This document shows, one piece after another, positions 1 through 9,426 of a stretch of 39,991 nucleotides of DNA. The stretch covers positions 1 to 39,991 of the forward strand of contig SCSP01000104.1 of the NCBI GenBank assembly GCA_004297845.1, given 5' to 3'. The DNA comes from Bacteroidota bacterium (lineage in GTDB: Bacteria; Bacteroidota; Bacteroidia; Palsa-948). The notes under the pieces are model-generated. The model searched no databases. It saw only the letters and a list, made by a program, of their open reading frames with translations, and had not been told where the DNA came from. Numbering within the stretch: position 1 is the stretch's first letter; every line of letters starts with the position of its first letter. Both the position numbers and the translations under genes were made by a program.

Positions 1-1
1 G

Positions 2-334
2 AAAAATCTGCAGGTGCTTGATGTCTCGTCAAATAAACTGGAAGCGTTGCCCGATTCTATCGGCAAACTAAAGAACCTCCGGAAACTCGCAGCCGGAAAA
101 AATGAAATAGGCGGGATACCTAAACAGATCGGGGAACTTTCCAATCTCGAAATACTGGATCTCTGGAGCAACCAGATCGTGATCTTCCCGGATGAACTGA
201 ACAAGCTCAAAAAACTCCGATGGATGGATTTGCGTGTGATAGAAATAGATGATGACAAACAGAAACACATTAAGGAAATATTGCCGAAAACGAAAATCCA
301 TTTCTCGCCCAGTTGTCATTGCGTATCAGGCTAA
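2..334 (+). CDS. Leucine-rich repeat protein, 5'-truncated by the window edge
   Basis: The reading frame is open from base 2, so the start lies outside the window. The visible 110 residues contain about three consecutive leucine-rich repeats of roughly 23 residues, with the pattern LxxLxLxxNxLxxLPxxIxxLxxL (for example NLQVLDVSSNKLEALPDSI). This spacing is typical of bacterial LRR proteins with solenoid folds used in protein binding. The C-terminus leaves the repeat pattern and ends in a short tail with a Cys-His-Cys (CHC) triplet. An internal GTG at 14 could be mistaken for a start, but the LRR pattern continues upstream of it. Partner and cellular role cannot be told from this fragment. The next gene starts 72 bases downstream on the same strand. 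Confidence 0.8.
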   Translation, partial: KNLQVLDVSSNKLEALPDSIGKLKNLRKLAAGKNEIGGIPKQIGELSNLEILDLWSNQIVIFPDELNKLKKLRWMDLRVIEIDDDKQKHIKEILPKTKIHFSPSCHCVSG

Positions 335-406
335 GCAGGATTTTTCCGGAAATTGTTCGCTTCACGTCCTTACTATTTGTATACTTGCAATTGTCGCTGA
401 CTGAAT

Positions 407-1738
407 ATGTTATTTCCTAAATCTTCAAGTTCCGATTTAAAGCTCTATCGCATATTACTGCTCGTTGGCGGAGTTTCCTATTTCCTTTTTTGGTTTATTT
501 TAAAAAGCATTGAGCCCGACAGTTATGACCCGATCTTAGGAAGGGGAGCGATATCCCTTGCGATCCTCCTGATATTTACCCTGACATATTCAGCTCAATT
601 TTTTCGAGACTATGTTGTTATTTTATCCTACGTTATGTCACACATTCTTACTTATTATTATGTATTTCTTCTTGCCAATAATTTTTATTCCTATACTTTT
701 TCGATAGGCATGATGACCATTTTATTTGGAACAGCTGTGATTTTTAAAGACCCCTATTCTTTGCTGCTTTTCCTTACTCTGTGCATTGCTTCTGTAGGTC
801 TGGGATATTTATTTGTTGAATTTCCTGCGGTTCCGCCCCTTCTATATATGAGCATTTTGATCACTGCCTCGGTTATTGCATTTTTATCCATGAGTATACG
901 TTTTAATATTCAGAAAGAACTGGATGCCAAAAATAAAAACCTACAGCAGGTTTATGACGAAATGAACACACAAAGAAAACTTGTTGAGATGAAGCATCTT
1001 GACATAACAGATAGTATTATATATGCGAAAAAGATTCAATTTTCGATAATACCGGAAAAAGACGGATTAAAAGATTTTATACGAGATTCTTTTATCTATT
1101 ACAGGGTGAAAGACATAGTAAGCGGTGATTTTTACTGGTATCATAAAAAAGAAGATGAACTGTATATCGCTGCGGTGGATTGTACGGGCCACGGAGTGCC
1201 GGGAGCGCTTGTCTCCATGATAGGAATTACACTGCTTAAGCAAACTATTGACCATCAGCACATAGTCCAGCCCGGTGAAATTCTTTCCAACATGCAGAAA
1301 GAGATATATTCCTTTCTTCAACGCGGTAGCAGCGATGGAATGGAAATCTCCCTTTGTTCCGTAAACCATGAGAAAAAAATATTGTCCTATGCAGGCGCCA
1401 TGATGAAATTAATTATGGTACGCGATGGAAAACTGACTGAAATAAAAGGAGATCGCTCATCCATCAGCCGTAACACTTCATTTGAAGTTGCTTTTACAAA
1501 TCATACTATTAAATTTGAGAGCGGTGATTCTTTTTACATTTTTACAGACGGATATTGCGATCAGTTTGGAGGTGAAAAGAAGAAGAAATTCATGTTCAAG
1601 AGATTTGAAAAACTGCTAACCGACATCCACCACCTGACAATGAGAGAACAGAAATCTATGCTCGATTCCACCTATAAAAACTGGAAAGGAGATCTTGAAC
1701 AGGTAGATGACGTCCTTATAATTGGCTTCAAGTTTTAA
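407..1738 (+). CDS. Membrane-anchored SpoIIE-family (PP2C-like) serine/threonine phosphatase
   Basis: A 443-residue protein. The first ~165 residues hold about six hydrophobic membrane segments. A polar, probably coiled-coil linker (about 168-195) follows, then a cytoplasmic PP2C/SpoIIE domain. Phosphatase landmarks are visible: VSGDFYW at 238-244, the metal-binding DCTGHGVPG at 258-266, TDG at 380-382 and a final DD at 434-435. The family dephosphorylates Ser/Thr residues using two Mn/Mg ions, often on anti-sigma-factor antagonists. No HAMP, GAF or response-regulator domain is present, so the membrane region is the likely sensor; its signal is unknown. No partner kinase or STAS-domain gene is visible nearby. 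The ATG start is preceded by an AT-rich spacer without a clear Shine-Dalgarno sequence. Family assignment is secure; target and signal are unknown. Confidence 0.9.
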   Translation: MLFPKSSSSDLKLYRILLLVGGVSYFLFWFILKSIEPDSYDPILGRGAISLAILLIFTLTYSAQFFRDYVVILSYVMSHILTYYYVFLLANNFYSYTFSIGMMTILFGTAVIFKDPYSLLLFLTLCIASVGLGYLFVEFPAVPPLLYMSILITASVIAFLSMSIRFNIQKELDAKNKNLQQVYDEMNTQRKLVEMKHLDITDSIIYAKKIQFSIIPEKDGLKDFIRDSFIYYRVKDIVSGDFYWYHKKEDELYIAAVDCTGHGVPGALVSMIGITLLKQTIDHQHIVQPGEILSNMQKEIYSFLQRGSSDGMEISLCSVNHEKKILSYAGAMMKLIMVRDGKLTEIKGDRSSISRNTSFEVAFTNHTIKFESGDSFYIFTDGYCDQFGGEKKKKFMFKRFEKLLTDIHHLTMREQKSMLDSTYKNWKGDLEQVDDVLIIGFKF

Positions 1739-1815
1739 CCTTCCAAGTTCAAACAATGGGGATAACATTATTCCATAAAAAGCTTTGTTTCTCCGTGTTT
1801 TTTTCCATCTTTGAA

Positions 1816-1914
1816 ACAGAAAACCTGGGGGCGTCCAGACCGTAGTGCCTGGACTGAGATGAAACCCGTATAACCCAATCGAGATAATGCCTGCGAAGGG
1901 AAAGTGAAGGTTCT
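1816..1914 (+). promoter_or_regulatory. TPP (thiamine pyrophosphate) riboswitch
   Basis: Conserved TPP-aptamer blocks occur in the right order and spacing: GGGGGC (from 1827), CTGAGAT with the pyrimidine-sensing core CTGAGA (1853-1858), ACCC twice (1864-1867 and 1873-1876), GATAATGC (1883-1890) and GCGAAGGGA (1893-1901). AACCT at 1822-1826 can pair with AGGTT at 1908-1912 to close helix P1. It lies 85 bases before thiS on the same strand, which is where a TPP riboswitch is expected. No terminator-like hairpin plus U tract follows; the space between aptamer and thiS is filled by a palindromic repeat (1942-1996). Control at translation initiation is therefore more likely than transcription termination, but this is inference. 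Confidence 0.95.
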
Positions 1915-1941
1915 TCCTCAATTTCTCCTCCGAGTTTTCGC

Positions 1942-1999
1942 CACAGATTACACTGATTTGCACGGAAGAAATCAGTGATGATCTGTGAAATCAGTGGTT
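1942..1999 (+). repeat. Palindromic 5'-UTR hairpin element (copy 1), upstream of thiS
   Basis: CACAGAT (1942-1948) and CACTGATTT (1951-1959) pair with AAATCAGTG (1969-1977) and ATCTGTG (1981-1987) around a 9-base loop, giving a strong hairpin. AAATCAGTG is repeated at 1988-1996, three bases before the thiS ATG at 2000. The 5' arm can thus pair with either copy. Related elements with the same arm order stand before the carbonic anhydrase (8666-8716) and thiE (9373-9426). This points to a dispersed repeat family rather than a gene-specific structure. Confidence 0.8.
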
Positions 2000-2200
2000 A
2001 TGAAATTATTGATCAACTCCGAACTCAAACAATTTTCCGGAAAGAACATTTCCGAACTGGTGCAGTCATTGAACATGACCAGCATCAATGGAATTGCTTT
2101 AGCCGTGAACGAAAAAGTAGTTCCGAAGAATGATTGGGAGAAATTTGAACTGAATAATCATGACAAAATTTTAATCATCAAAGCTGCACAAGGCGGATAG
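2000..2200 (+). CDS. thiS: Sulfur carrier protein ThiS
   Basis: A 66-residue ubiquitin-fold (beta-grasp) protein ending in the diagnostic Gly-Gly, the terminus that ThiF adenylates and converts to a thiocarboxylate. It then delivers sulfur to ThiG for the thiazole ring of thiamine. The family size is 65-70 residues, matching a start at ATG 2000. A GTG start at 1985 would add MKSVV from the flanking repeat and is less likely. The gene follows the TPP riboswitch and so is the first gene of the thiamine locus. The expected partners thiF, thiG and thiH are not in this window, so ThiS must be served by genes elsewhere. The stop codon touches the next palindromic repeat (2200-2287). Confidence 0.93.
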   Translation: MKLLINSELKQFSGKNISELVQSLNMTSINGIALAVNEKVVPKNDWEKFELNNHDKILIIKAAQGG

Positions 2201-2287
2201 GTTCAGATAACAGATTCGTACAGATTTACAGAGGAATACAAAATGGCTGCTTACCTGCAAATCCGAAAAATATCGGTTATCTGTACC
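2200..2287. repeat. About 88-bp palindromic element (copy 1)
   Basis: Its ends form an inverted repeat: GGTTCAGATAACAGAT (2200-2215) against ATCGGTTATCTGTACC (2272-2287), 14 of 16 pairs. The interior includes CAGATTTACAGA and ATGGCTG. A second copy in opposite orientation at 39884-39965 aligns along its whole length, including those interior blocks. The element begins at the last base of the thiS stop codon. It has no open reading frame. It is a small non-coding mobile or repetitive unit, MITE- or REP-like, mover unknown. Confidence 0.8.
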
Positions 2288-2325
2288 ATAAAAAAAAATA
2301 AAAACTCTAAATTCTAAGTTTTAAA

Positions 2326-5253
2326 ATGGGAATATTATATTACAAAGACCTTGATTTCAAAAATGTCAGTCAGAAATTTTTTCAGATACTGGAACATTTG
2401 AAAAACGGCAACTTCGCTGCGGCTGAAGTAAAAAAGATGCCCGAAACAAACCTCTATCGGGCTAAATTAGATTACAGCAGTCGCCTCATCTTCCGGCTTG
2501 CCAAATACCATAATCAAACCTACTTGTTGCTGCTGGAAATTATCAACAATCACGATTATAGCAAATCAAAATTTCTGCGTGGAGTTGCCATTGATGAGAA
2601 TAAACTTCTCCCATTACAAAATATTTCGGCCGTTGATTCCAAAGAAATTCTTACACTTCCATACCTGAATCCCAAACAAAAACATTTTTATTTTCTCAAT
2701 AAAATTATCTCCTTTGATGATGAACAGCAAGCAACACTGCATCTCCCGCCTCCTCTTATTCTCATTGGTTCTGCCGGAAGCGGGAAAACGGCTCTCGCAT
2801 TGGAAAAAATAAAATTACTGTCTGGCAATATACTTTATGTTACCCTGTCTCCTTATCTCGCTGAACATGCTGCACATATATATTATTCCAACAACTACGA
2901 AAATGAAAAACAGGAAATAGACTTTCTTTCTTTCAAGGAGTTTTTAGAAACCATCCGCATTCCTGAAGGGAAAAAAATGGAGTTCAGAGCATTTGAACAG
3001 TGGTTTTTACCGCATCGCCATCACTCCGGGATAAAAGATACGCATAAATTATTTGAAGAGTTTAGCGGAGTTGTTACAGGATATGCTGTTGACAAGGAAT
3101 TTCTCAGCAGAGAGGATTATGCTAATCTCGGTATCAAACAATCAATTTTTCTTAATGAAGAACGAAATCAAGTGTATGATTTGTTTGAAAAATATTTACG
3201 GTTTCTCAAGGAAAAGAACTATTACGACATCAATATGGTGGCGAATCAATGGGCAAAATTATGTCAGCCCTGTTACGATTTTGTCATTGTTGATGAAGTG
3301 CAGGACTACACGAACATTCAGCTTTTTCTGATTCTTAAATCACTAAAATTATCCGGAAATTTTATTCTATGCGGTGATTCCAATCAAATTGTTCACCCCA
3401 ACTTTTTTTCGTGGAGCAAAGTAAAAACGATGTTTTACCATCATCTCCGCGAAAGCAATATAACCCGCATTCTTACCACCAATTACCGCAATTCTCCGCA
3501 AGTAACCGAGATTGCAAATAAGCTGTTAAAAATCAAAAATGCACGCTTCGGGTCAATTGACCGCGAAAGCACTTATTTAATTCAATCCGCATCGGCACGC
3601 AGCGGAGAGGCAATACTGCTGGAAGAAACCGACAAAGTGAAAACAGAATTTAATCAGAAGACACGTCAGTCCACTCAGTTTGCCGTATTGGTCATGCGCA
3701 ACGAAGACAAAGTGGAAGCCGCAAAATTTTTCAATACTCCGTTGCTTTTTTCGGTGCAGGAAGCAAAAGGGTTGGAATACGAAAATATTCTGCTTTATAA
3801 TTTCGTCAGTGAAAATGATAAAGTATTTCGTGAAATCACTTCCGGCATCACCCCACAGGACGTAAATCAGGGAGAAATAAATTATTCCCGTACAAGCGAT
3901 AAAACCGACAAATCGCTGGAAGCATATAAGTTTTATATCAACTCGTTGTTTGTGGCAATGACGCGCGCCATCGGCAATCTTTATATCATTGAAAAAAATC
4001 ACAAGCAGGAATTGTTGTCATTGCTTGAAATCAATGTAACAAGTCAACAACTCCATTTGCAGCAGCAAATTTCATCAAAAGACGAATGGCAGCGAGAAGC
4101 GCAACGATTAGAAAAACAGGGACGCACAGAACAGGCGGAGCTTATCCGCAAAACGATTCTTGGCACTCAGCCCGTTCCCTGGCGGGTGATTACTAAGGGG
4201 GAGTTAGGAAATCTTAAACTGGAAGCGCTCAATCCTGAAACGTTTAACAAAAAAGCAAAAGACATCCTCTTTGATTATGCACTCATTTATGGCGATGCGG
4301 ATATTATGCAAAAACTCGTTACGCTGAACTACAAACGCGCTGAGCATGCAGAAACAGAACGCCCCTCATTGCTGCGAAGAAATTTTGTGAATTATGTTGT
4401 TGACAATCCAAAGACTATTATGCCTTTGATTAATAAATATGGAGTGGATTTCAGAAATGAATTTAATCAAACTCCTTTAATGATTGCCTCATGGACGGGA
4501 GGAATTAACATCACTAATTATTTACTCGCTCTTGGCGCAAAAACAGAACTTACCGATAATTTCGGAAAGAACGCTTTGCAAACCGCACTTTTACAAACCT
4601 ATATGTCTCAAGACTATGTAAAAAATAAAATTGGAAAAATTTACCCTCTTGTAGTTACTGAAAGTGTGAATGTAAAAGTGGATAATCACCTTGTGAAAAT
4701 AAATAATCACAAGTCGGAATACCAACTCCTCAACCTGTTGATAGCCACACAAAAAGAATTAATAAAAACCGGAGAAGCAGACAGGTCATATGGCTTTACT
4801 TCAAGTGAAATCGTAGAAATCGTTGAAAATTTTCCTGATAATGTGCTTCCATCCTATCGCAAAAAACAGCAATATATAAGCGCAGTGCTCGCCAGAAATG
4901 AAGTGTCGAGAGAAGTTGCGTACAATAAAAAATTATTTATGCGTCTGGAACGGGGATATTATGTGCTTAATCCTGAATTAGAAATACAAATCAACGATCA
5001 GTGGTTGAATATTTACGAGTTGATGCAAACCGAAAAAATGACTCCTGAACAAAATAACAAAATGATAAAAATGCGACTGGAGAAACTCATTCAATCCCTT
5101 GTGGAACGTGAAAAACAGATTAATGAGGCTATGAACAAAGAAAAAAATAAAAACAACTGGAATAATGAGAAACTATCCGAAATGAGAAAAGATTTATTTT
5201 CAGTAAAAAAAGAAGCTGAAAAAATAATTGAGAAAATATCGGGATTAGAATAG
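2326..5253 (+). CDS. UvrD/Rep-like SF1 helicase with RelE/ParE-like N-terminus and C-terminal ankyrin-like repeats
   Basis: 975 residues in three parts. Residues ~1-90 resemble the RelE/ParE toxin fold (YRAKLDYSSRLIFRL, then a strand-rich stretch ending NNHDY). Residues ~100-580 carry the SF1 helicase motifs: Walker A GSAGSGKT near 148, Walker B VDEVQD near 322, GDSNQI near 350, NYRNSPQ near 386, QEAKGLEYE near 478 and VAMTRA near 543. These are features of an ATP-driven 3'-5' DNA translocase. Residues ~640-770 include an ankyrin-like unit (NQTPLMIASWTGG...NYLLALGA). The last ~70 residues are charged and likely coiled coil. The gene splits thiS from thiC and is flanked upstream by a palindromic element, suggesting insertion into the thiamine locus. 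It has no biosynthetic link to thiamine. DNA repair or phage defence are possible roles; neither is shown by the sequence. Confidence 0.85.
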   Translation: MGILYYKDLDFKNVSQKFFQILEHLKNGNFAAAEVKKMPETNLYRAKLDYSSRLIFRLAKYHNQTYLLLLEIINNHDYSKSKFLRGVAIDENKLLPLQNISAVDSKEILTLPYLNPKQKHFYFLNKIISFDDEQQATLHLPPPLILIGSAGSGKTALALEKIKLLSGNILYVTLSPYLAEHAAHIYYSNNYENEKQEIDFLSFKEFLETIRIPEGKKMEFRAFEQWFLPHRHHSGIKDTHKLFEEFSGVVTGYAVDKEFLSREDYANLGIKQSIFLNEERNQVYDLFEKYLRFLKEKNYYDINMVANQWAKLCQPCYDFVIVDEVQDYTNIQLFLILKSLKLSGNFILCGDSNQIVHPNFFSWSKVKTMFYHHLRESNITRILTTNYRNSPQVTEIANKLLKIKNARFGSIDRESTYLIQSASARSGEAILLEETDKVKTEFNQKTRQSTQFAVLVMRNEDKVEAAKFFNTPLLFSVQEAKGLEYENILLYNFVSENDKVFREITSGITPQDVNQGEINYSRTSDKTDKSLEAYKFYINSLFVAMTRAIGNLYIIEKNHKQELLSLLEINVTSQQLHLQQQISSKDEWQREAQRLEKQGRTEQAELIRKTILGTQPVPWRVITKGELGNLKLEALNPETFNKKAKDILFDYALIYGDADIMQKLVTLNYKRAEHAETERPSLLRRNFVNYVVDNPKTIMPLINKYGVDFRNEFNQTPLMIASWTGGINITNYLLALGAKTELTDNFGKNALQTALLQTYMSQDYVKNKIGKIYPLVVTESVNVKVDNHLVKINNHKSEYQLLNLLIATQKELIKTGEADRSYGFTSSEIVEIVENFPDNVLPSYRKKQQYISAVLARNEVSREVAYNKKLFMRLERGYYVLNPELEIQINDQWLNIYELMQTEKMTPEQNNKMIKMRLEKLIQSLVEREKQINEAMNKEKNKNNWNNEKLSEMRKDLFSVKKEAEKIIEKISGLE

Positions 5254-5305
5254 GGACAGCACAAGTTAATAATCCGTGCAACAACAAGTCGAACATATAA
5301 AATAA

Positions 5306-7261
<1,956 letters not shown>

Positions 7262-7262
7262 A

Positions 7263-7379
7263 ATGGAACTTAAAGACTGGCATATATATTTCACGAATCA
7301 TAATGAAGCGCTTAAGAAAATGGTGCATAATAACGACCCTGGGTTTTTCTATGTGGCGCTTCATCGATTGAATATTTAG
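7263..7379 (+). CDS. Possible 38-residue small ORF after thiC
   Basis: An ATG two bases after the thiC stop opens a 38-codon frame (MELKDWHIYFTN... to HRLNI). I do not recognise it. It could be translated by coupling to thiC, or it could be chance or a gene remnant. Codon use looks ordinary, but the length is too short to judge. Nothing else occupies this gap except a hairpin at 7387-7403. Confidence 0.2.
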   Translation: MELKDWHIYFTNHNEALKKMVHNNDPGFFYVALHRLNI

Positions 7380-7386
7380 CAAAAAT

Positions 7387-7403
7387 GTGTTTTAGCAAAA
7401 CAC
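7387..7403. promoter_or_regulatory. Small perfect hairpin in the thiC to thiE-like spacer
   Basis: GTGTTTT (7387-7393) and AAAACAC (7397-7403) pair perfectly around an AGC loop. An A-rich rather than T-rich tract follows, so it is not a canonical intrinsic terminator on the plus strand. It may stabilise the processed thiC message or be incidental. Confidence 0.35.
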
Positions 7404-7429
7404 CCTATTAAAAAAAATTCATTAAATAA

Positions 7430-7936
7430 ATGAAACTAATTGTTGTCTCCTCTCCCACTCCTGTTCCTAACGAACGCGCTACCATCAATTCTTTATTTGA
7501 AGAAGGGGTGGAGGTTTTTCAGATTCATAAACCTGACTTTTCAAAAGAAGAAATTAAAAACTTCATTCAGCAAATTCCCACAAAGTATCACAACAGAATT
7601 GTTTTGCATTCTGATTTTCCGAAATTTCATTCATTGAAAGAACTTGAAGAGTATAAAGAAAAACATGAATATGCTTTCCTCTCTCCAATTTTCGATAGTA
7701 TTTCAAAAAATGGATACAAAAGCAAATTCACCGAGAACAAATCTGAGTTAATCAGTGCAATCAGTGGAAAAAAAATAATTGCATTAGGCGGAATTGACGA
7801 AGACAAAATAGAAATCTGTCGCGAACTCGGCTTTACAGGAGTTGCTGTTCTTGGAGCGATTTGGAAAAATGACAATCCCATTGAAAAATTCAAACGAATA
7901 AAAGCCTTATGCCAAAAGAAAGATCTTGTGTTTTAA
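7430..7936 (+). CDS. thiE: ThiE/TenI-like thiamine phosphate synthase paralogue, internally shortened
   Basis: 168 residues matching the ThiE/TenI TIM-barrel family: FQIHKPDFSKEEI near the N-terminus, YAFLSPIFDSISKNGY in the middle, then ALGGID and the phosphate-binding end GFTGVAVLGAIW. Bacteroidota proteins of this type are usually about 200 residues. Here IVLHSDF runs straight into FHSLKELEE, so about 30-35 residues are missing, including the strand that carries the kGIHl motif. The frame is intact. This looks like a clean in-frame deletion that removes part of the barrel, so catalytic activity is doubtful. A full-length thiE lies at 9427. The 3' end overlaps thiD by 28 bases, implying translational coupling. 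In related genomes such a paralogue beside thiC and thiD is common. Confidence 0.8.
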   Translation: MKLIVVSSPTPVPNERATINSLFEEGVEVFQIHKPDFSKEEIKNFIQQIPTKYHNRIVLHSDFPKFHSLKELEEYKEKHEYAFLSPIFDSISKNGYKSKFTENKSELISAISGKKIIALGGIDEDKIEICRELGFTGVAVLGAIWKNDNPIEKFKRIKALCQKKDLVF

Positions 7937-8661
7937 GCGTTGCCGGCTTTGATCCCAGCGGTGGCGCAGGCGTTCTTGCGGATATCAAAACATTTGAGCA
8001 ACACAAAGTGCAGGGAATGGGCGCTGTCACAGGGTTGACCTTTCAGAACGATTCGGAGTTTGAGGGAGTGAAATGGGTTGATACAGCCGAAATTGAAAAA
8101 CAAATAGAAATTCTTTTCAGAAAATTTAAGTTTGACTTTATAAAGATCGGAATGATCCGCGATCTGGAAGTCCTCGGAAAAATTACAAGCTCCAGACTTC
8201 AAGCCCAAAATCCAAACGTGATATGGGACCCTATCTTGAAAGCCTCAGCGGGATTTGAAATTCATAAAACGATTGACAAAAAGAAAGTGATTGATATTTG
8301 CAGTAGTATTTACCTCATTACTCCCAATGCGGATGAAGTAAAAATTCTGACAGGAGAAAATGACGAAGTAAAAGGAGCGAAAGAACTATCCCAATATTGT
8401 AATGTTCTCTTAAAAGGCGGTCATAGCGAAAAAAATAAAGCGAAAGATCATTTATTTACAACTGAAGGAAAAGTATTTCCATTTCGTCCTAAGAAAATCT
8501 CCCCCATGGGAAAACACGGTAGCGGGTGTGTGCTTTCCTCCGCTATAACTGCAAACCTGGCAAATGGTTTATCTTTGCAGCGCGCTTGTTTGAGAGGAAA
8601 AGATTATGTAACGAAGTTCATAATGAGCAATAAATCATTATTAGGCCATCATAAAATATAG
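7909..8661 (+). CDS. thiD: Hydroxymethylpyrimidine/phosphomethylpyrimidine kinase ThiD
   Basis: A 250-residue ribokinase-fold enzyme that phosphorylates HMP and HMP-P to HMP-PP, the pyrimidine substrate of ThiE. Family marks are SVAGFDPSGGAGVLADIKTF at the N-terminus (substrate site), WDPILKASAG, ITPNADEVKILTG, LLKGGH, and the anion-hole/catalytic loop GKHGSGCVLSSAI near residues 203-215, where GSGC replaces the more common GTGC. The start at ATG 7909 lies inside the end of the preceding thiE-like gene. No SD is needed if translation is coupled. Length is slightly below the family's ~265 but covers all motifs. A palindromic repeat begins a few bases after the stop. Confidence 0.95.
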   Translation: MPKERSCVLSVAGFDPSGGAGVLADIKTFEQHKVQGMGAVTGLTFQNDSEFEGVKWVDTAEIEKQIEILFRKFKFDFIKIGMIRDLEVLGKITSSRLQAQNPNVIWDPILKASAGFEIHKTIDKKKVIDICSSIYLITPNADEVKILTGENDEVKGAKELSQYCNVLLKGGHSEKNKAKDHLFTTEGKVFPFRPKKISPMGKHGSGCVLSSAITANLANGLSLQRACLRGKDYVTKFIMSNKSLLGHHKI

Positions 8662-8665
8662 TCGC

Positions 8666-8716
8666 GAATTTCACTAATTAACACGAATGAATTAGTGTAA
8701 ATTCATGTAATTAGTG
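8666..8716 (+). repeat. Palindromic 5'-UTR hairpin element (copy 2), upstream of carbonic anhydrase
   Basis: GAATTT (8666-8671) and CACTAATT (8672-8679) pair with AATTAGTG (8690-8697) and AAATTC (8699-8704), with one bulged T. AATTAGTG recurs at 8709-8716, followed by GCT, as in the copies at 1942 and 9373. The start codon is at 8731. The arm sequence differs from the other copies, yet pairing is preserved, so the structure appears to be what is conserved. Confidence 0.75.
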
Positions 8717-8730
8717 GCTAAAAGTATATC

Positions 8731-9369
8731 ATGGAAAAACTTTATCAAAAACTTCTGCAGGGCAACAAAGACTGGGTTGCCAAAAAATTAAAAGAAGATC
8801 CGGAGTTTTTTAAAGAGCTTGCAGCAGGTCAGCAGCCCGGTGTGCTCTGGATCGGATGTTCCGACAGCCGCGTTCCTGCCAATGAAATCACAGGAACAAA
8901 ATCAGGCGAGGTATTCGTACACCGCAACATCGCCAACATGGTGGTGCATACCGACACAAATATGTTGAGTGTGCTGGATTTCGCTGTTAATCTTCTGGAA
9001 GTACAGCATGTAATTGTATGCGGGCATTACGGATGTGGAGGAATTCAGGCTGCTATGAGCAACAAGCATTATGGCGGAATTATTGACAATTGGTTGAGAA
9101 ATATTAAGGACGTATATCGCCTTCATAACAAAGAACTGGATGGGATAAAGACCTCTGATATGCGCGATAGAAAATTAACCGAACTAAATATTGTTGAACA
9201 AGTTTACAACCTCTGCAAAACCTCCATTGTTCAGAGCGCCTGGGAAAATCACAAACGCCCGCATGTGCATGGATGGGTGTATGATGTGAGCAACGGATTG
9301 ATAAAAGATTTGAATATTACTGTGCGGGATGATTCGGAGATGCATAATATTTACAAAATAGATTTTTAA
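8731..9369 (+). CDS. can: Beta-class carbonic anhydrase
   Basis: A 212-residue zinc enzyme interconverting CO2 and bicarbonate in the cytoplasm. The zinc ligands are visible: Cys43 in the CSDSR motif (with the Asp45-Arg47 dyad), then His99 and Cys102 in CGHYGCGG. The length and the segment IDNWLRNIKDVYRLH resemble E. coli Can. It sits between thiD and thiE, each junction carrying a copy of the hairpin repeat. It therefore may be an insertion into the thiamine locus or simply share its transcript. No direct role in thiamine synthesis is known for the family. Confidence 0.95.
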   Translation: MEKLYQKLLQGNKDWVAKKLKEDPEFFKELAAGQQPGVLWIGCSDSRVPANEITGTKSGEVFVHRNIANMVVHTDTNMLSVLDFAVNLLEVQHVIVCGHYGCGGIQAAMSNKHYGGIIDNWLRNIKDVYRLHNKELDGIKTSDMRDRKLTELNIVEQVYNLCKTSIVQSAWENHKRPHVHGWVYDVSNGLIKDLNITVRDDSEMHNIYKIDF

Positions 9370-9372
9370 CCG

Positions 9373-9426
9373 CTGATTACACAGATTAACACCGATTAAT
9401 CTGTGTAATCAGTGAAATCTGTGGCT
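9373..9426 (+). repeat. Palindromic 5'-UTR hairpin element (copy 3), upstream of thiE
   Basis: CTGATTACACAGATTA (9373-9388) pairs without mismatch with TAATCTGTGTAATCAG (9397-9412): a 16-bp stem and 8-base loop. AATCTGTG is repeated at 9416-9423, directly before GCT and the thiE ATG at 9427. This is the most perfect of the three copies and probably the youngest or best maintained. Confidence 0.88.

Noticed and set aside
1616-1963. Minus-strand open frame over the TPP riboswitch
   Set aside because: The aptamer structure explains this sequence, and the predicted peptide has no recognisable features.
1985-1999. GTG start for thiS giving a 71-residue protein
   Set aside because: The extra codons come from the hairpin repeat, and the 66-residue form from ATG 2000 fits the ThiS family.
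7387-7403. Intrinsic terminator after thiC
   Set aside because: The stem is perfect but AT-rich and followed by A residues on the plus strand, not a U tract.
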